Source: Symbiodinium kawagutii (taxonomy: Eukaryota; Sar; Dinophyceae; Suessiales; Symbiodiniaceae). Taken from it: a stretch of 64,000 bases of DNA. The notes under the pieces are model-generated. The model saw only the letters and a program-made list of their open reading frames with translations, ran no database searches and was not told where the DNA came from. Each line of letters opens with the position of its first letter. The stretch's first letter is position 1. Below are positions 40,645 to 55,000 of the stretch, one piece after another. Made by a program: the position numbers and the translations under genes. The DNA lies in NCBI GenBank assembly GCA_009767595.1, contig VSDK01028333.1, positions 148,393-212,392 of the forward strand, in the 5' to 3' direction.

Positions 40645-43600
40645 CTGGTGATGATGATGATGGTGATGATGATGAAGGTTCACACTGCTTGATGATCATG
40701 ATTAACAGCGTTGAAGATTCATAGCTGCTGACGACTAAAGATGCTGAACGGTGGCTCATGAGCGGGGCTGACAAGCACAAAAAGCAATCACAATGCTCTG
40801 CCAGCNNNNNNNNNNNNNNNNNNNNNNCAGGAATGAGAACCAACATAGTTGAAAATACCAGCTATGTGGCAAACTGATGTGTGACTGATGGTTCACTGAT
40901 GGCTCATGATGGTTCGTGTTTTTGGCTAATCGATCGAAGGAAAAGGGGTACCACCCTAAAACGAACCACGTTGTAGGGTGATAAATATGAATCACATGTA
41001 CGTGTATGTAAATAATATATATATATGTATATATTCATGTTTAAATAAACATATGTGTGTAGCTGTATATAACGAATATAAATATATGTGTATATATATA
41101 TGTTTGCTGATGTTTCTAATTGATAGTGTGAGATCATTTCATGTGACCAGTAGCATTAGTGATCTCCGGTGCTGCAAAAGTCATCCGCTTTGCACGCGAA
41201 GATACGCTGCACAAGTTCACATCGGCGGATTCACGACCAGCAGCTGAGGAATAGCGTTTTTTTTCCAGGAGTTTCTGCCAGGGGTGATGGTTTCTGAGCG
41301 ACCCCTAAGCTCATCCCGGCTTCAAATGATTGGTTGTTGGTGACATGCATCCCCGGATCCGGGTGAACAAAGTCTCCAAAGTCGCTGCAATAGGAACCCA
41401 TATGGGAGTTTATCAAATAGGGGTACCCCCAAATCATCTCATATCAATTATTGTTTATTAATAAACCAACCATTTTTGGGTCCCCGATTTTCAGAAACCG
41501 CCATGTAGCAAGTGCCACTTTCATATACGATAGAAACCAGTTCCATTTCCCATAGCCAAGTGCCCCGGCGATCCACACTCCTGTGCGATGGAGGCTCCGT
41601 AAGCTCAGCTCCGTTCGTCATGGACTATTCATCATTGAGACTCCAGCTGAATGATCAACCAAAATATTGCATAGTGATGTTTTGATCAATGGCAAACACA
41701 TGGAAGTAGTGAGAGTGATGACAGTATACAGTAAGGGTGATACCATTGAGATTATCGGATAGGCACATCATAACATGCATCAAATGGTTGATGGTGATCG
41801 GTGGGTGAGCGGCTGCAACTGATCACATTTCCAAAAATGTACATGGATTTGTCCATGATCGTCTATTTACATGTATAGTTTGCATGCAGACATGCATCCG
41901 TACACGCATGAATGCGCACCATGAATGCATAGGTACATGATATGACAGAACATGCATGTTGCACAAGCACATGTTTACAAAATAGCACAATGATCCATTA
42001 TGGCACCCTTCAATGCAACGCGCATCGCAACGCAACATGTTCCACTATAGATACGCGCAGGCGATCAAGCTGCTTCAGTGTCGTTTTGCAGTCTCGAAAT
42101 CAGCTCCTGTTGACTCTCTGTGACTTGTCCAAAGACATACAACCCATCAAATTCATGGCTCTGAACCCCTTCCGCTCCCCTGAATGACCAAGCTAACTGT
42201 TGGGATGTTCACTTCGCAGTTTGTTGGATGGTTACCTTGGTGGCTTATAGATCCCTTGCTAAAAATATATTTTTAGTGATTCTATGGTAAATCCATCATA
42301 TTCCAAAAACACTAAAAACCTAAGTTAGTGGGTATAAGCCACCCAGTTACTATTGACCCACAGCATCCCATCTGCTACCCATCCGCCGGGCGGCTGGGGG
42401 ACCCCGTCCTTGCCATCTCTCACAATGGTCACGGAGCCCTTCTCCAGGACGTAGAACCTGGGTCAGCAGCCGGGATCACATGGTGGATCCCATGGGTGAC
42501 CTGTCAACCCAGGTAGGGGTGATATGGCACTGGGTCAATATTATTCAGCCAATAATGGGGGATAATGACCACCAATAATAAGGGAAACTAATGGTTGATG
42601 ATAGGGGAACCAGGGGCCAGAAATCTGTTCACCCAGATTTATGATCTGGGGCACTTTCCAGTTTTTTGACGATCTGAGGTAGTTTCCAGTCATAAGATGG
42701 CAATTTGTGTGTGTGTGTGAGTTCCGGTGTGGGATTAGCAAAATCAGCCTAAACCAGCAGTTTTTTCAGGACAAGAAATGGGGCCTGGGGGGTATCACAG
42801 TGGAGAATCCTAGATACGTCAACGAGAATAGGATCATGGTCGAGCTAGAACAGCACCGGGCGCTTGGCAGTATTGTGGGCATAGTTAGCTGCGATCAACT
42901 CCTCAATCATGAAAGATCCGCGTAATGCATTGCCTGTAAAATGATCATAATCCTTGATTTGCGTGGCCCGTTCATTCACAATCATCCTTTGATCGCTTAA
43001 CTCACTCGCCAAGAAGTCCATGCCAATGACCAACCACCGTGTGCATCGCCAACGGATAGCATGAAAACTACCAATAATCACCAACCATATAGTTGGTATA
43101 TATTATCCCCCATAATTGTGGGTTATCATCCCCTATTGTTAACCATCAACCAGCTAGAAATCACCATTGTTGTTAATCCCCAACCATCCCTTGCAAGTGT
43201 GACCTGGCTTTCTGAGAAGCCAAGACTTTCAAGGTCAACGAGCCTGGGGACCTGGGGCTGCTATGGGACAATCAAACTCAAGCAAGGATTCAGCATGTAG
43301 AACCAATCTCATCAATGGTTGATAGCTGACACTTGCTTGATAGTGATCATCGGTGTTGCTTACTTCAAAATCATAAGGATGGTTGCCATTCCCCATCATT
43401 GGTTGGTTAATATTGACTCATAGCCATATATACCTGGTACATCCCCTATTATTGTTGGATATTGTTGTTTGTTATGTCCCATTATTAAGCATTACTGGGG
43501 ATCTACCAGATATATATGGCTATTAACATAATCTTAATTGTCTAGCTGGTATATCCCCCACTACTCTTAGTTATCATCCCCTATGGTTATTTATTAATCA

Positions 43601-46600
43601 TATAGTTGGTATATATTATCTCTTATAATTGTTGGTTATCATCCCCTATTGTTAACCATTAACCAGCTAGAAATCACCATTGTTATATAATTGTTGGTGG
43701 TTTCAACCACTAGTTGTTGGTGAATTTATCCCCTATAATTGTTGGTTATCATCCCCTCTGGTTCACCATAAACCAGCTGGAAATCACCATTCCTATCAAG
43801 CATTAGGTTTGACCAACAATAAGCATGGTTACATCCTATAGCATTTTTATATCCATTGGTGATAAGCATTGTTGTATCCTATAGCTGGAATATCCCCTAC
43901 TATTGTTAGTTATCATCCCCTCTGGTTCACCATAAATCAGCTAGAAATCACCATTCCTATTAAGCATTAGGTTTGACCAACAATAAGCATGGTTACATCC
44001 TATAGCATTTATATGTCCATTGGTGATAAGCATTGTTATATCCTATAGCTGGTATATCCCCTATTATTGTATGCCCTATATGTATTATTGTTGGTATAGC
44101 TGGTATTTCCCCTACTATTGTGAGTTATCATCCCCTCTGGTTCACCATCAACCATATAGTTGGTATATATTATCCCCTATAATTGTGAGTTATCATCCCC
44201 TCTGGATAACCATTAACCAGCTAGAAATAAACATTACTTGTTGGTTCATTCAAGCCTTGACCCACCAGTTGCCACCAAGGCGCAGATCTGCCTTGCTCTC
44301 ACCCTGGGTGACGATGTCTTCGCCCGGAACCACCTGCCGTGGTCACGTGGTGTCACGTGGTCAACCACTTCACCAGGCTATCCTGGGGTATCCTGGGTAT
44401 CCTGGCAGTGATTAAAGGTGAACAAAGGTTTAACACTTCACAACTGTTCATCATAACAGTTCACAACTGTTCATCATAAGAGTTCACGACTGTTCATAAC
44501 ACTTCACAACTGTTCATAACAAACGATGATTGACAATAAACACAGTTCGCTGCCCTGTTTTGAACATAAAATAACGCTTCACAACTGGTTGTGTGGCAAC
44601 AAGAAGCAGGTCAAAACGATAACAAGCTCAGAAGATTTATCAATGACAACCCCTGATTGAACCAACGAGTTGTTGATGCTCCGCAATGGTCGAGCCCAGG
44701 CCCGGTTTCGAGATCTACCAATGGGCAGGACCTGTGTGCTAGGGGGCGTGAATGCTTCATCTGATGTGGCCTCAAAGTCAGTGATAAGTCACTTGGTTTC
44801 TTTGACTTTGGTCCAGAGATTCCAGTTCAACTACGTCTCACCATGAAACAAAAACGCTGGAACCAAGCTGAAATCCATTTGAACTGAAGCTTCCTTAGTC
44901 CAGAAGCATCAGAACCGAAATGATCAATTCATTCAAAAGTTTTTGCGAATGTGATTTCAAGAGTGTGCGAACTCAAGAGTGTGCGAAGTTAAACCGCAGT
45001 GTCGCATGTGCCAGCGGCCAATGATTTCAAGAGCGTTTCGGAAAAGCAGGAGAGCTTCAAAAGTGCATGAGTTTGAAAAAATGAATCCGCACAGGTCTCG
45101 ACAAGAACGTTTCACAAGTGCAAGAATGCTATGGCCCTGCATTTGTCCGTTACATATACGCCACTTTTTAGATGACAGCTTCACAAATGCAAATATACAG
45201 TATACATGTGTTTCTACGGTTATTGGTCACTATTCACCATACAAACAAAGGGCAAGACGAACTTCCCAGCACAGGCACTTAGATGTTCATATAGGATAGA
45301 TTCACAGCCGGGGGTAGCCAGTATTCACCTGCAGCCTTCGTGACTGTATATGGACATCTATGATAGGAAGACAAGTGCCTGCACATCACCCAAGCAGCAA
45401 CGCTTGGAGCCATCCGCCACTACTCCCCCGGTGTGCCTGATGTGAGACTGCCCGTTCTGCGATCCTCTGCAAGTCCTGGTGTGCTGGGAAAATTGTCCCG
45501 GTTTAGTGAAATTGTAAGAGGTGTGTGTGTGTGCGTGTTTTTTTTGGCACTGGTAGCCATGTATAATAGTCATTATATAATGAAATCTCAATAGGCATTC
45601 ATGATGCATCATACATTGCTGAAACATGACTAATCATTGCCTGAGCATGTCTGTGTACCCAATGAAACGATAAGAAGTAATCATTAACTACTGGAATGTA
45701 ACGTACCAAAATATGTTTTCTGTATACGAACTATGTGAATAGTTGGAACATGCATACCTTGATCGAAGGCCAGTCGGGTATGATCCTGATCCCACTTGAA
45801 AAACTGATCCACCCCATCACCACCATGAACCACCACTAAGCGTCGCCTTGACCAGGATTCACGGTTGGTCAATGCCCCTTGGATCTCATACGGCTTGGGG
45901 TTACATAATCCCATGGTACCCTGGCGACCCTTGGGATGTTCATCTACCGCCTGGAGCTCGGGCGCCAGTCCTTTTTGGCAAAGCTTTCAAGCAAGGGCCT
46001 TCGCGATGCGCTGCGAGTGGCAGTAGCAACGAAGCATGGGAGTGATGGCTAAGGATCATTGAGCATCACTGGTTCGAGGTTCAGCCTCGGTCGTTGATCA
46101 TAAGCTGATAAGCTGGCTAATGATGTTATATGATGGTTAATGATGGGCAATGATGGTTAATGAGCTGATTGAGTCATGGATTATGAGCTGTTTCATGCTG
46201 CTTGTTTACCTCTCGCCGGCAGATCTGACCGGTTTCTTGACCCGATTCACCCTGGTGATCTTGGTTTCTAGGGGCCACCACCATGGTGGACCCGAATCCA
46301 CCCCGGAAACTGAACGGAGTTGCGAAGGAAACCATGCAGTGCATGCAGTGCATCAGCCAGCTTCATCAAATTTCAACGGTTTTTCAACCAATCCAGGTTT
46401 TTACATATAGCAGTGGGTCAAAACTCTGTACCCCTTGTTCCCCCATCATTTACCATTGTTTTCCTTATAATTGGTTGGTCATTATCCCCCATTCATTAGT
46501 TGATTGATATTGACCCAGTTCGCCATATCTGAAAAAGGACGTGAACCATTGCTACTCATCCCAAGCCCCGGGAAGAATTCGCCAACTCCATCAGCTCCCC

Positions 46601-48783
46601 AGCTTCACGATGGTCAGATCATAGTTACGAAGAGGAAACAGAACTCTTAAGTGGCTATGGGTCAATATGTTTCAACCAAAAATTGGGGATGATAACCAAC
46701 AATAGGAGGGAAAATCATGGTCAAAGATGGGGAACCAGGGGCACAGGGTTTTGACCCACAGCCAAGTCTCTTAAGAACAGATTCATCGCTGTGACTCTTA
46801 ACGCCTTCCGAGCGGCTCGGAAGTTGTGAAAGCCAGTGAGGAAAGACATGGGAGACCCAACCATCCTGATTCGGGGTTGAGTTTCGCTAATTCGTGGGAA
46901 GGGATTAATTACCAAGTTAACAAAGTGGTTGCGTAAGTGGAGATTTATGAATGGATGAACTGCCCACGTACTACTGTAAATCACAGTTCATTTTCAGATC
47001 ACTGCTGACCTACCATCAAATAATAGGGCTACCAACTATCAAACAAGGCGTTTTTTGGTCTAGGAAACCGTTGTGGCTACTTGTTCTTGTGAACCACCGC
47101 TGACCACCATTCATGAGTACCTGGGACACGTCAACCCTGGGCGCCTTCAAAGCAAAAAAAAGTTTGTGTTACATTTTCTCAACTTCAAGAATTTCGAGCA
47201 ATCACCAGATTTTTCTGACCCTTCAAAAAAAATGTTCTTTTTCAATCTTTCCCAGCAAAATTGCGGTTTTCGATCATTTTCCCTTATGCCTTCCATCCAA
47301 ACAGTAGCAACCCTATGGCTCCAGCAGCAAACCTGGTGGTTTCCATAACCCCCAGGGCTGCTGAGTCCCTGCTGAGTCCCTGGGTGCTGCTACCCAAGCT
47401 TGGGATTTTTCTGCATGGCCGTCACCTCTGCGCCCCCGAAAGCGACTGGCGTAGCAGTGTAATTGCGGACATTTAGACGTGCATGTTACATCTTGCAAAT
47501 TGTCTTTACAATATATACATATGTATATATATATATATACATATATATGCATATGTATATGAAAGTTCATACCTATGTGTACATGTGTGTTAAATTGTTT
47601 ATAGATGTTCTAATATATCTGGGTATTTGCCAGAACCTTTGCATATCTATAGATGGTGCCAAACAGAGGAGGCAGCCCGAGGAAAGCAACACAGCATCAA
47701 CCAGAGCGACTGACATGCCTGGAATGGAAGATCCACACGACAGCAGCACTTAGATGTTGCAGAATTCATCCAGAACAGAAGGGTTTTCACGTCAACCACA
47801 ACGTCTGGTAGATCCCGGAAGGGCTTACCACAAAAATTGCGCAATGGTCTTGCAATATGGTTAGGTTCATGATGGGTTATCAACTCTTGATTTTCAACAT
47901 AGTCAATCATTGATGGCTCCGTTGTTTTGCCGTGGTGGTAGATTTTGGTATCTTTCGTAAGAAAGCCACTGTTACAGTTGGCAAATGCTCCCTTTATAGA
48001 CACCCCCGTTGATGGAGTTCACTATGCTACTGGTCGGCGTCTCATTTGCACAGCACCCCAGAGAATAGGTGAAACAAGATACCGGCTATCAACCATCATC
48101 AATCTGCCGCCATCATGAATTGATGATGATAATCCATTGCAATCCCCGTTTCGGTGGGTTATTTTTAGTCATCAACTACTACAAATCAACCAGAAACAGC
48201 TGCCACCACTGAGCTTTCAGGCAATCACATTCACCTTGCAGCAGGGCACCGCTTTGACAAGAAACAATAGTTTGAGAATGGTTGATGCTACCACTTGCTT
48301 AGGGCAATTCTGGTAGCTCCTTGGCTCCCCCTCAAAAGGGCCATAAGGATACTCCTGGTAAATTAGCTCCCTCCCAACCAGCTAGGATGAGTCTTGATAG
48401 TGGGAACATTTGTTGGTAATCAATACTGATGGTTGATAGATTGTGAATAAAGGGATATGGCAAATGACCAAATTTAAGGAGTGGTGAGCGAAAGGTTTGG
48501 TGTTCAGGGGAAAACGGGGCACGGAGGTGGTGGTACATGTTCACTACGATAGTGATCAGATCTTATTAACAACAGAACTGTCAAATATGTGAATACCATC
48601 CACAGACAGAACTTACCCAAGAATACTGATAGCAATAACGGCGATCATCATAAAGGGCCGTCATGATCATGAAGGATAATCAGGATGACGGCGATGACAA
48701 CGATCGCGATGATAACAATGATGATGATGTTTGAGGTGAAAGCAATGACCACAATGACCACGATGCTCATGCTGGATACAGTG

Positions 48784-48845
<62 letters not shown>

Positions 48846-48924
48846 GATGATGATGATGATGATGACAATGCTGGTGATGGTGATGATGATGATGATGGTG
48901 GTGATGGTGATGGTGATGGTGATG

Positions 48925-48956
<32 letters not shown>

Positions 48957-48991
48957 GATGATGATGATGATGGTGATGGTGATGGTGATGG

Positions 48992-49046
<55 letters not shown>

Positions 49047-52000
49047 GATGATGATGATGATCAAAGTGTTGATGACTTTGGAGCTTTGTAACGTAATACT
49101 AATCATGATGCCGATGGCGGTGACAAAAATGATGATTATTGTAATGGTCATAATAATCACGATGATCATGATGACTTGCGCATCAACCAGCAATGAACGT
49201 ATCGAAGTCGATGTTTCTGACCGACATGGACCTTAAGTGGTTGCTGAGCCCACGGGAAAGAGGCCGCTGTAAGGAAAATCAATGCGCAAAACTAACTGTC
49301 CCAAGTAACAGGGAATTTCGGAAACACATTGTTTCGCTTGGAATGGGGGTACTGCCAACGCTCAGGAAACTGAGGTGGCCTGTTCACTACAGTATCACCA
49401 AAGTTGCTAAGGTGAACATTAACACCTGACACCAATCAGCAAACAACTCGCAACAACTCATAACGCACCACTTCTGATGACGGATGAAGAACCAAAGGGT
49501 CAAATAAGATAAAGCATCTGAAAATATGCCACCACTAAAATCAAGCAACCTTCAGCAAAGGGGCGAATAATTGATGACCAAAAAGATCCTTGACAAGCAT
49601 TCAATGTCATCATCATTCATTAACCATCATTAGCAATCATTAACCATCAATAACTATCATTAAGCATAGTTAACCATCATTAATCATCATTGACTATCAT
49701 TAACTTGGAGGCTTTTAGATCCCTTGCTAAATGAAAGTCCAACTTTTAGTGGCTATATGGTAAATCAATCATATCCCAAAATGCCCTAAAAAGCTGGAAA
49801 GTAGCTATAATCCACCCAGTGGGTCATTAGCCATCGTTTACCATCACTAACCATGGTTAACGATCATTAACCATCATTGACCATAGTCATTGCTGATTAA
49901 CCATCATGGTTAAGCACACATTGATGGTCAAATGGCTGTCACATCAACGCGCCGTGAAACCCAAGGCATGAAGGTGGTGCACCGCTCCGAGATGCGATTC
50001 CGGTGATGCGACGCTACGCGCATCAACAGTGATGGTTGATGGTTAACAATGATGAAGGACCAATGATTACTGATGGCTAATGATGATTTATGATGGTTAA
50101 TGGTTAATGGTTCATGATGGTCTATGGTGGAAAATGATGGTCCATAAACCTTGCGTTTCATTATGGGGGACAACAATAAACAAGAACCGATCAGCAATGC
50201 CAAGATATGCCAAGCTATTACTGGAGCTGTTCTCATCGTGAACTTGGGATACCCCCTGACAAATTGGAAAGCATACAGTAGAATCATGCAACACACAAAT
50301 ACCAATCAACGGTGATCAATCATTATGATCAACCATCATTAACCACCATTGACCATCATTGATGATCATTGATCATCATTGACAGCCATTGACCACATTT
50401 TACCTCTTACTGCTCACTATTAACCATCATAATCAATAACTCAGCTGTGTCTTGTTGCCTATCAGAACCCTCCTTACCCACGGTTGCCATCGAGTGATCA
50501 CCATTGGCCATCAATAAGGTATGATTGCTCACTATTAACCACCATTCATAACCAATTGACCACCTTTAATGTAGTGTTTTGTTGGGTACCAACGTTGGTG
50601 TTTCTGAAAATAGGGGTACCCGAAATCATACTGATAAACCAAACATTTTTGGGGTACTCCATTTTGAGAAACCACCATATAGTTGGTATATCCTCGCTAA
50701 TTCATGGCTATTATCTCCTATTATCAACCATTACTAATGGCTATAAGCAACATCCCCAAACTGGCTTGAGTATAGCCCTTGGTTAACGATTGTTGTTGGT
50801 GATGAACTCCCATCATCAACCAGTATTAACCATAGTTACCCTCTGGTACACTAACATGGCAATGGAAAATCCGTCAGTTTATTGGGAAAACCCTGGGAAA
50901 GTATCCATTTATCATGGATTTTCCATTGCCATGGTAATCACCAGAGAGTAACCACCACATCACCTGCGCAAGCTCCACCATGCGCTCCCACCTGCTCCTC
51001 AGTGAGCTGCTCTTGGCTTCGCTCCGTCGTGGTGACAGCAGGCCGAATCGCCTGCGCGGTTGCGAAGACCAGCGGCAGGGTCAGATGATGGGGTTGATCA
51101 ACCCACAAAGATGCTGGAGAAACATGTATGTTTGATTTGTATGTTTGATTTGTATGTTTGATTTGTATGTTTGATTTGTATGGTTGATTTGTATGGTTGA
51201 TTTGGTGGTTCATGATCTAGCTAGGGCGGTGAATGATGGTGCATGATGGGGTTGAATGGTTCAAAGATGCTGGAGAAATACCGGCAATACTAGGGTTGAT
51301 GATGGTTGATGATGGTTGATGATGGATGATGATGGTGAATGATAATGGCTGATACCGGTCAAGAGTGGCGAATGATGCTGAGGAGTGATTTGGTGTCAAC
51401 CGATCAATAAGGTTCATGGATGGTCGATCGTGGTTGATGATGGCTGAGTATGTGATAATGTTGATGCGTCCCTAAAACGTGCGTGTATTCCCAAGAGAAA
51501 ATCATTCGCTCACGTTCATTGCTGGCGGGTACCCATAGCATCCCATATCTATCTTTAAGAAACTGACCCAGAAGAAGATAGCAGGCCAGTTGGACCCATC
51601 GCAAGGGGTTGGAACCAGATATCTCACCTAAACAGGGTACTACCTTTTGACATCCCAACTGCGAGTAGTGTGAAATCTTCAGTTTATCTCTTGCTGTAGA
51701 TGTTCGCGGGACTGACTGAGAAGCCAGTAATTTTTAGGGTTTCTCACGGGTTCCGACGGCTAGCTGTACGAATGGTACGGAAGATGAGCATCCATAAATA
51801 CACATACATCAACAGGACAAAAGATTTTTCCCGTAAAGGCTTGCAGGCCCCAATGCATCATCATGCTGCGGATCGGATTTCAAGTCCGTTTCGTATGGCC
51901 TGCGTGGCGGATCGAATTATCACGGCGTTTTAAATTAATAGACTATTAAAGCTCATGGACTGGTCCGTGGTCCGTTAGAACCCATACAGCTCTGTTGTAG

Positions 52001-55000
52001 GAGTCTAGGGGGAAAGGGTTATACACCATGCAAGAGGAAAAACTTTTGTCCTGGCGGAGCGGCATTTTTCACTAGGGGGAAAGGGTTATACACCATGCAA
52101 GAAGAAAAACTTTTGTCCTGGCGGAGTATTGTTGCGAGTCAAAACCCCGTACCCGCAGTGAACGCTCCATAGATGACCAAACTAGTCTTTGTTGGGATGT
52201 TCACCTACCCATGTGTTGGCTGGTTGATATCGGCGCACAGGCACATGTTTGTACTTCTTGGCAGGGGAATCATTTTTTGGCAGTTGACTAATGATTGCAA
52301 ATCCCTTAACAGCTATCGCGACCACCCCCATGTACTAAAAAGACTGTTGCTGTCATGTTTTCGGTTGAATGAATTGTACACGCGTGCGGTTTCTGTGTCC
52401 ATTGCTCGCTTGCTCGCTTGCTCGGCTCGCGAGTCGTCGTGGCGTTCCGGCGCCTCGCGCTTGGGGAGTCGCAACTTGTGTCGCAGGTCCATTTGATCGA
52501 AGTCATCACGATCCTGGAGGCGACGCCGGCATGGGTCAAGCAGTTAACCAACCAATTTCATGGGTGATAATGACCAACCTATAATAAGGAAAACAATGGT
52601 TAATGATAGGGGAACCATGGGGACTAAGGGTTTTGACCCATACCCATGTTAATGTGGAGCAAATGGTTGGTAGGATGTAAGAAATAGTTTGTAATAAACC
52701 AACCGTGAATGATTGAATGATTGATTTAAGTAATATGTAATCCCAATCGTTAATGTGTAATGAATGGTTGGTAGTACCGATATGAATGATTAGTATCAAT
52801 CATAGTGTTTAATCAATGCTTAACATCACTGATATTGATAATCGACATTACGGAATAATGATCTAAAAAATCATGTCAGGTGATATTGATGTCAGGTGAA
52901 TACTACTGATGCTGAACAAATGCATGGTCAACCGCGACCTTTGTTCATGGGCCATTGCTGGCTTAATGGACATGATTTACAAATGGTTAATAGCTGGACA
53001 AATTGGGGTTCATCACCGTTCAATCATGGCCAATGTGTAAGAATGGTTTAAGGTTGTATAATGATGTTTTCGATGATAATGGTGTGATCATTCTTGGTGG
53101 TTTAAAGCGGTCCGCAACCATCATTACTTAAAGTCATCATAACCATCAAGAACAATCGTCGCGGAATCGTCACGACTATAAATTCATGGTTTTGATGATC
53201 AAAGCCTTCATTGTTCAAAATGCTGGTCATCATGATTCAAAATCGTGCAGGGTACCCGCTCACGATGGTTGAGAATTGTCAGGACTGAGTGATCATGGCA
53301 GACAGTGGTGGTGGATGGATGGAAATCGTTCATCATGACTGATCATAGACGAAAACGGCTGATATTGGCTAGGAATGTTTGACAACCACCGCTGAGCAAT
53401 ATGTGACGAGCGTGAGTGGCTGACGATAGTACCTAACTGCGGTTATTCCCTGAATGATGATTAGTCGTAGCCAATCATTGTTCATGATGGTTCATGATGG
53501 TTCATGAGGTGGTTTCTCAAAATAGGGAACCCCTAAAAATGGTTGGTTTATTACTATAAATGACTATTAATGGATGATTTTGGGGTACCCCTATTCTGAG
53601 AAACCACCATGATGTCTCATGATGGTTCAAAATTAGTCATGGATCTTCCCCAAGCCGATGATGCTGACAGTCTGCTGATTTGCAGGTCAGGGTACCTGAA
53701 TGTATTTTTACTTACCCAAAGCCGACCAGCATGGTAGATGCATCCAACCTTGTTGGAAAGAGCTGGCGCATTCAAGTCGGCAACAACCCCTACATACCCC
53801 GACCACTCAGGATGGCTAATGATGATCAGTCTCCGTTCAGCATGCTTCATAATCTTCATGGTTGATGCAGATTCGATGGCCAAAAATCATGCTTGTTGAT
53901 TAAATACTTAAGGGTGGTTGATGATGCGTAGAGGTAGTTAAGAACAGCGCAGAACAGCAGGATATTGAATTCATTTGATGGTTCCTGATCCGGATGGTAA
54001 AGTCAACGACCATATCTCTTTCAGGCGAAAAAAACAACGGGGCAGCCCCGCAATGATAGCAGGACCCCGGCACAGGCGGAAGAAGATCGCAGCTTCTCAG
54101 GGAAACCGCCGTGGTGCAGCGATTGAGTGGGCATGTCTCGCGGAGCGACGCTCTGGCAAAGCTGAGAAAAAAACGTTCCAAGTCTAAGCCTGGCGATGAG
54201 ACAGACACGCTCAGCCAAGCTCTCTTCATCGAACTTCAAGTCGTCTGAAGAATTGCTCGAAGTTCTTCTGCTTTCAGATCTTTCAGGCTTTCGCTTGGTC
54301 TGACCTTTTCTTTGGCGCTGCGTTTCTCAACCCGAGATCTGCTTGTCTGCGCTGCGATCTGCGGTTGTCTACGTCTTTCCAGGGGCTCAAGCATATCTCT
54401 GAAGCAATGGGGGTGAATCGGCTGCATTAGAAGTGTAAAATATTTCAACAATATCTTATCAAAATCGTATAAACATATCTTATAGAAATTTTGTCAAAAT
54501 ACAATATCAATCTATAAAATATCAAAAAAATCAATCTGAGTGTGAGAACAGTGCATATGATTGTATCATTCATGACGGTAAATGCATAATTTATCTAAAT
54601 TGGCCATTCCTGAATATTTGAGCATCAACTCTTGAACCACAACTACTACAACTAAAGCAGCATCAACACTTCTGTCATCACTTTCATCCACAACAACAGG
54701 AATAATACCAACAAGAAGAACAAGAAAATGAAGCAAAGAAAGGCAACTAAACAGCAACAACAACAACAACAACAACAACAAGAACCAAGAACCAACTACC
54801 AACAACAACAATCAGGAAACCAATAACGACACCGGCATCGACAACAACAACAACAACAACGAGAACCAACAACCAACTACCAACTACCAACTACCAACAA
54901 TCAACAACAACAATCAGGAAACCAATAACGACACCGGCATCAACAACAACATCAACAAGAACCAACAACCAACAACCAACAACCAACAACAAAAATCAGG

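Larger units (their letters stand above)
46252..50963 (-). other. Probable intron region
   Basis: Two family 3 TIR elements (46.40-46.53 and 46.65-46.77 kb), a large GAT-type array at 48.78-49.06 kb, ACCATCATTA repeats at 49.6-49.9 kb and a family 5 element at 49.70-49.82 kb. No exon with recognisable motif was seen; the patch at 47.37-47.46 kb is the only moderately GC-rich stretch. Confidence 0.4.

Noticed and set aside
40231..40724. Long poly-His, poly-Met, poly-Asp and Ser/Pro open frames in the GAT array (also at 32.0-32.6, 33.5-33.9, 38.6-39.2 and 48.6-49.2 kb)
   Set aside because: They are translations of trinucleotide repeats on both strands with no non-repeat coding flanks.
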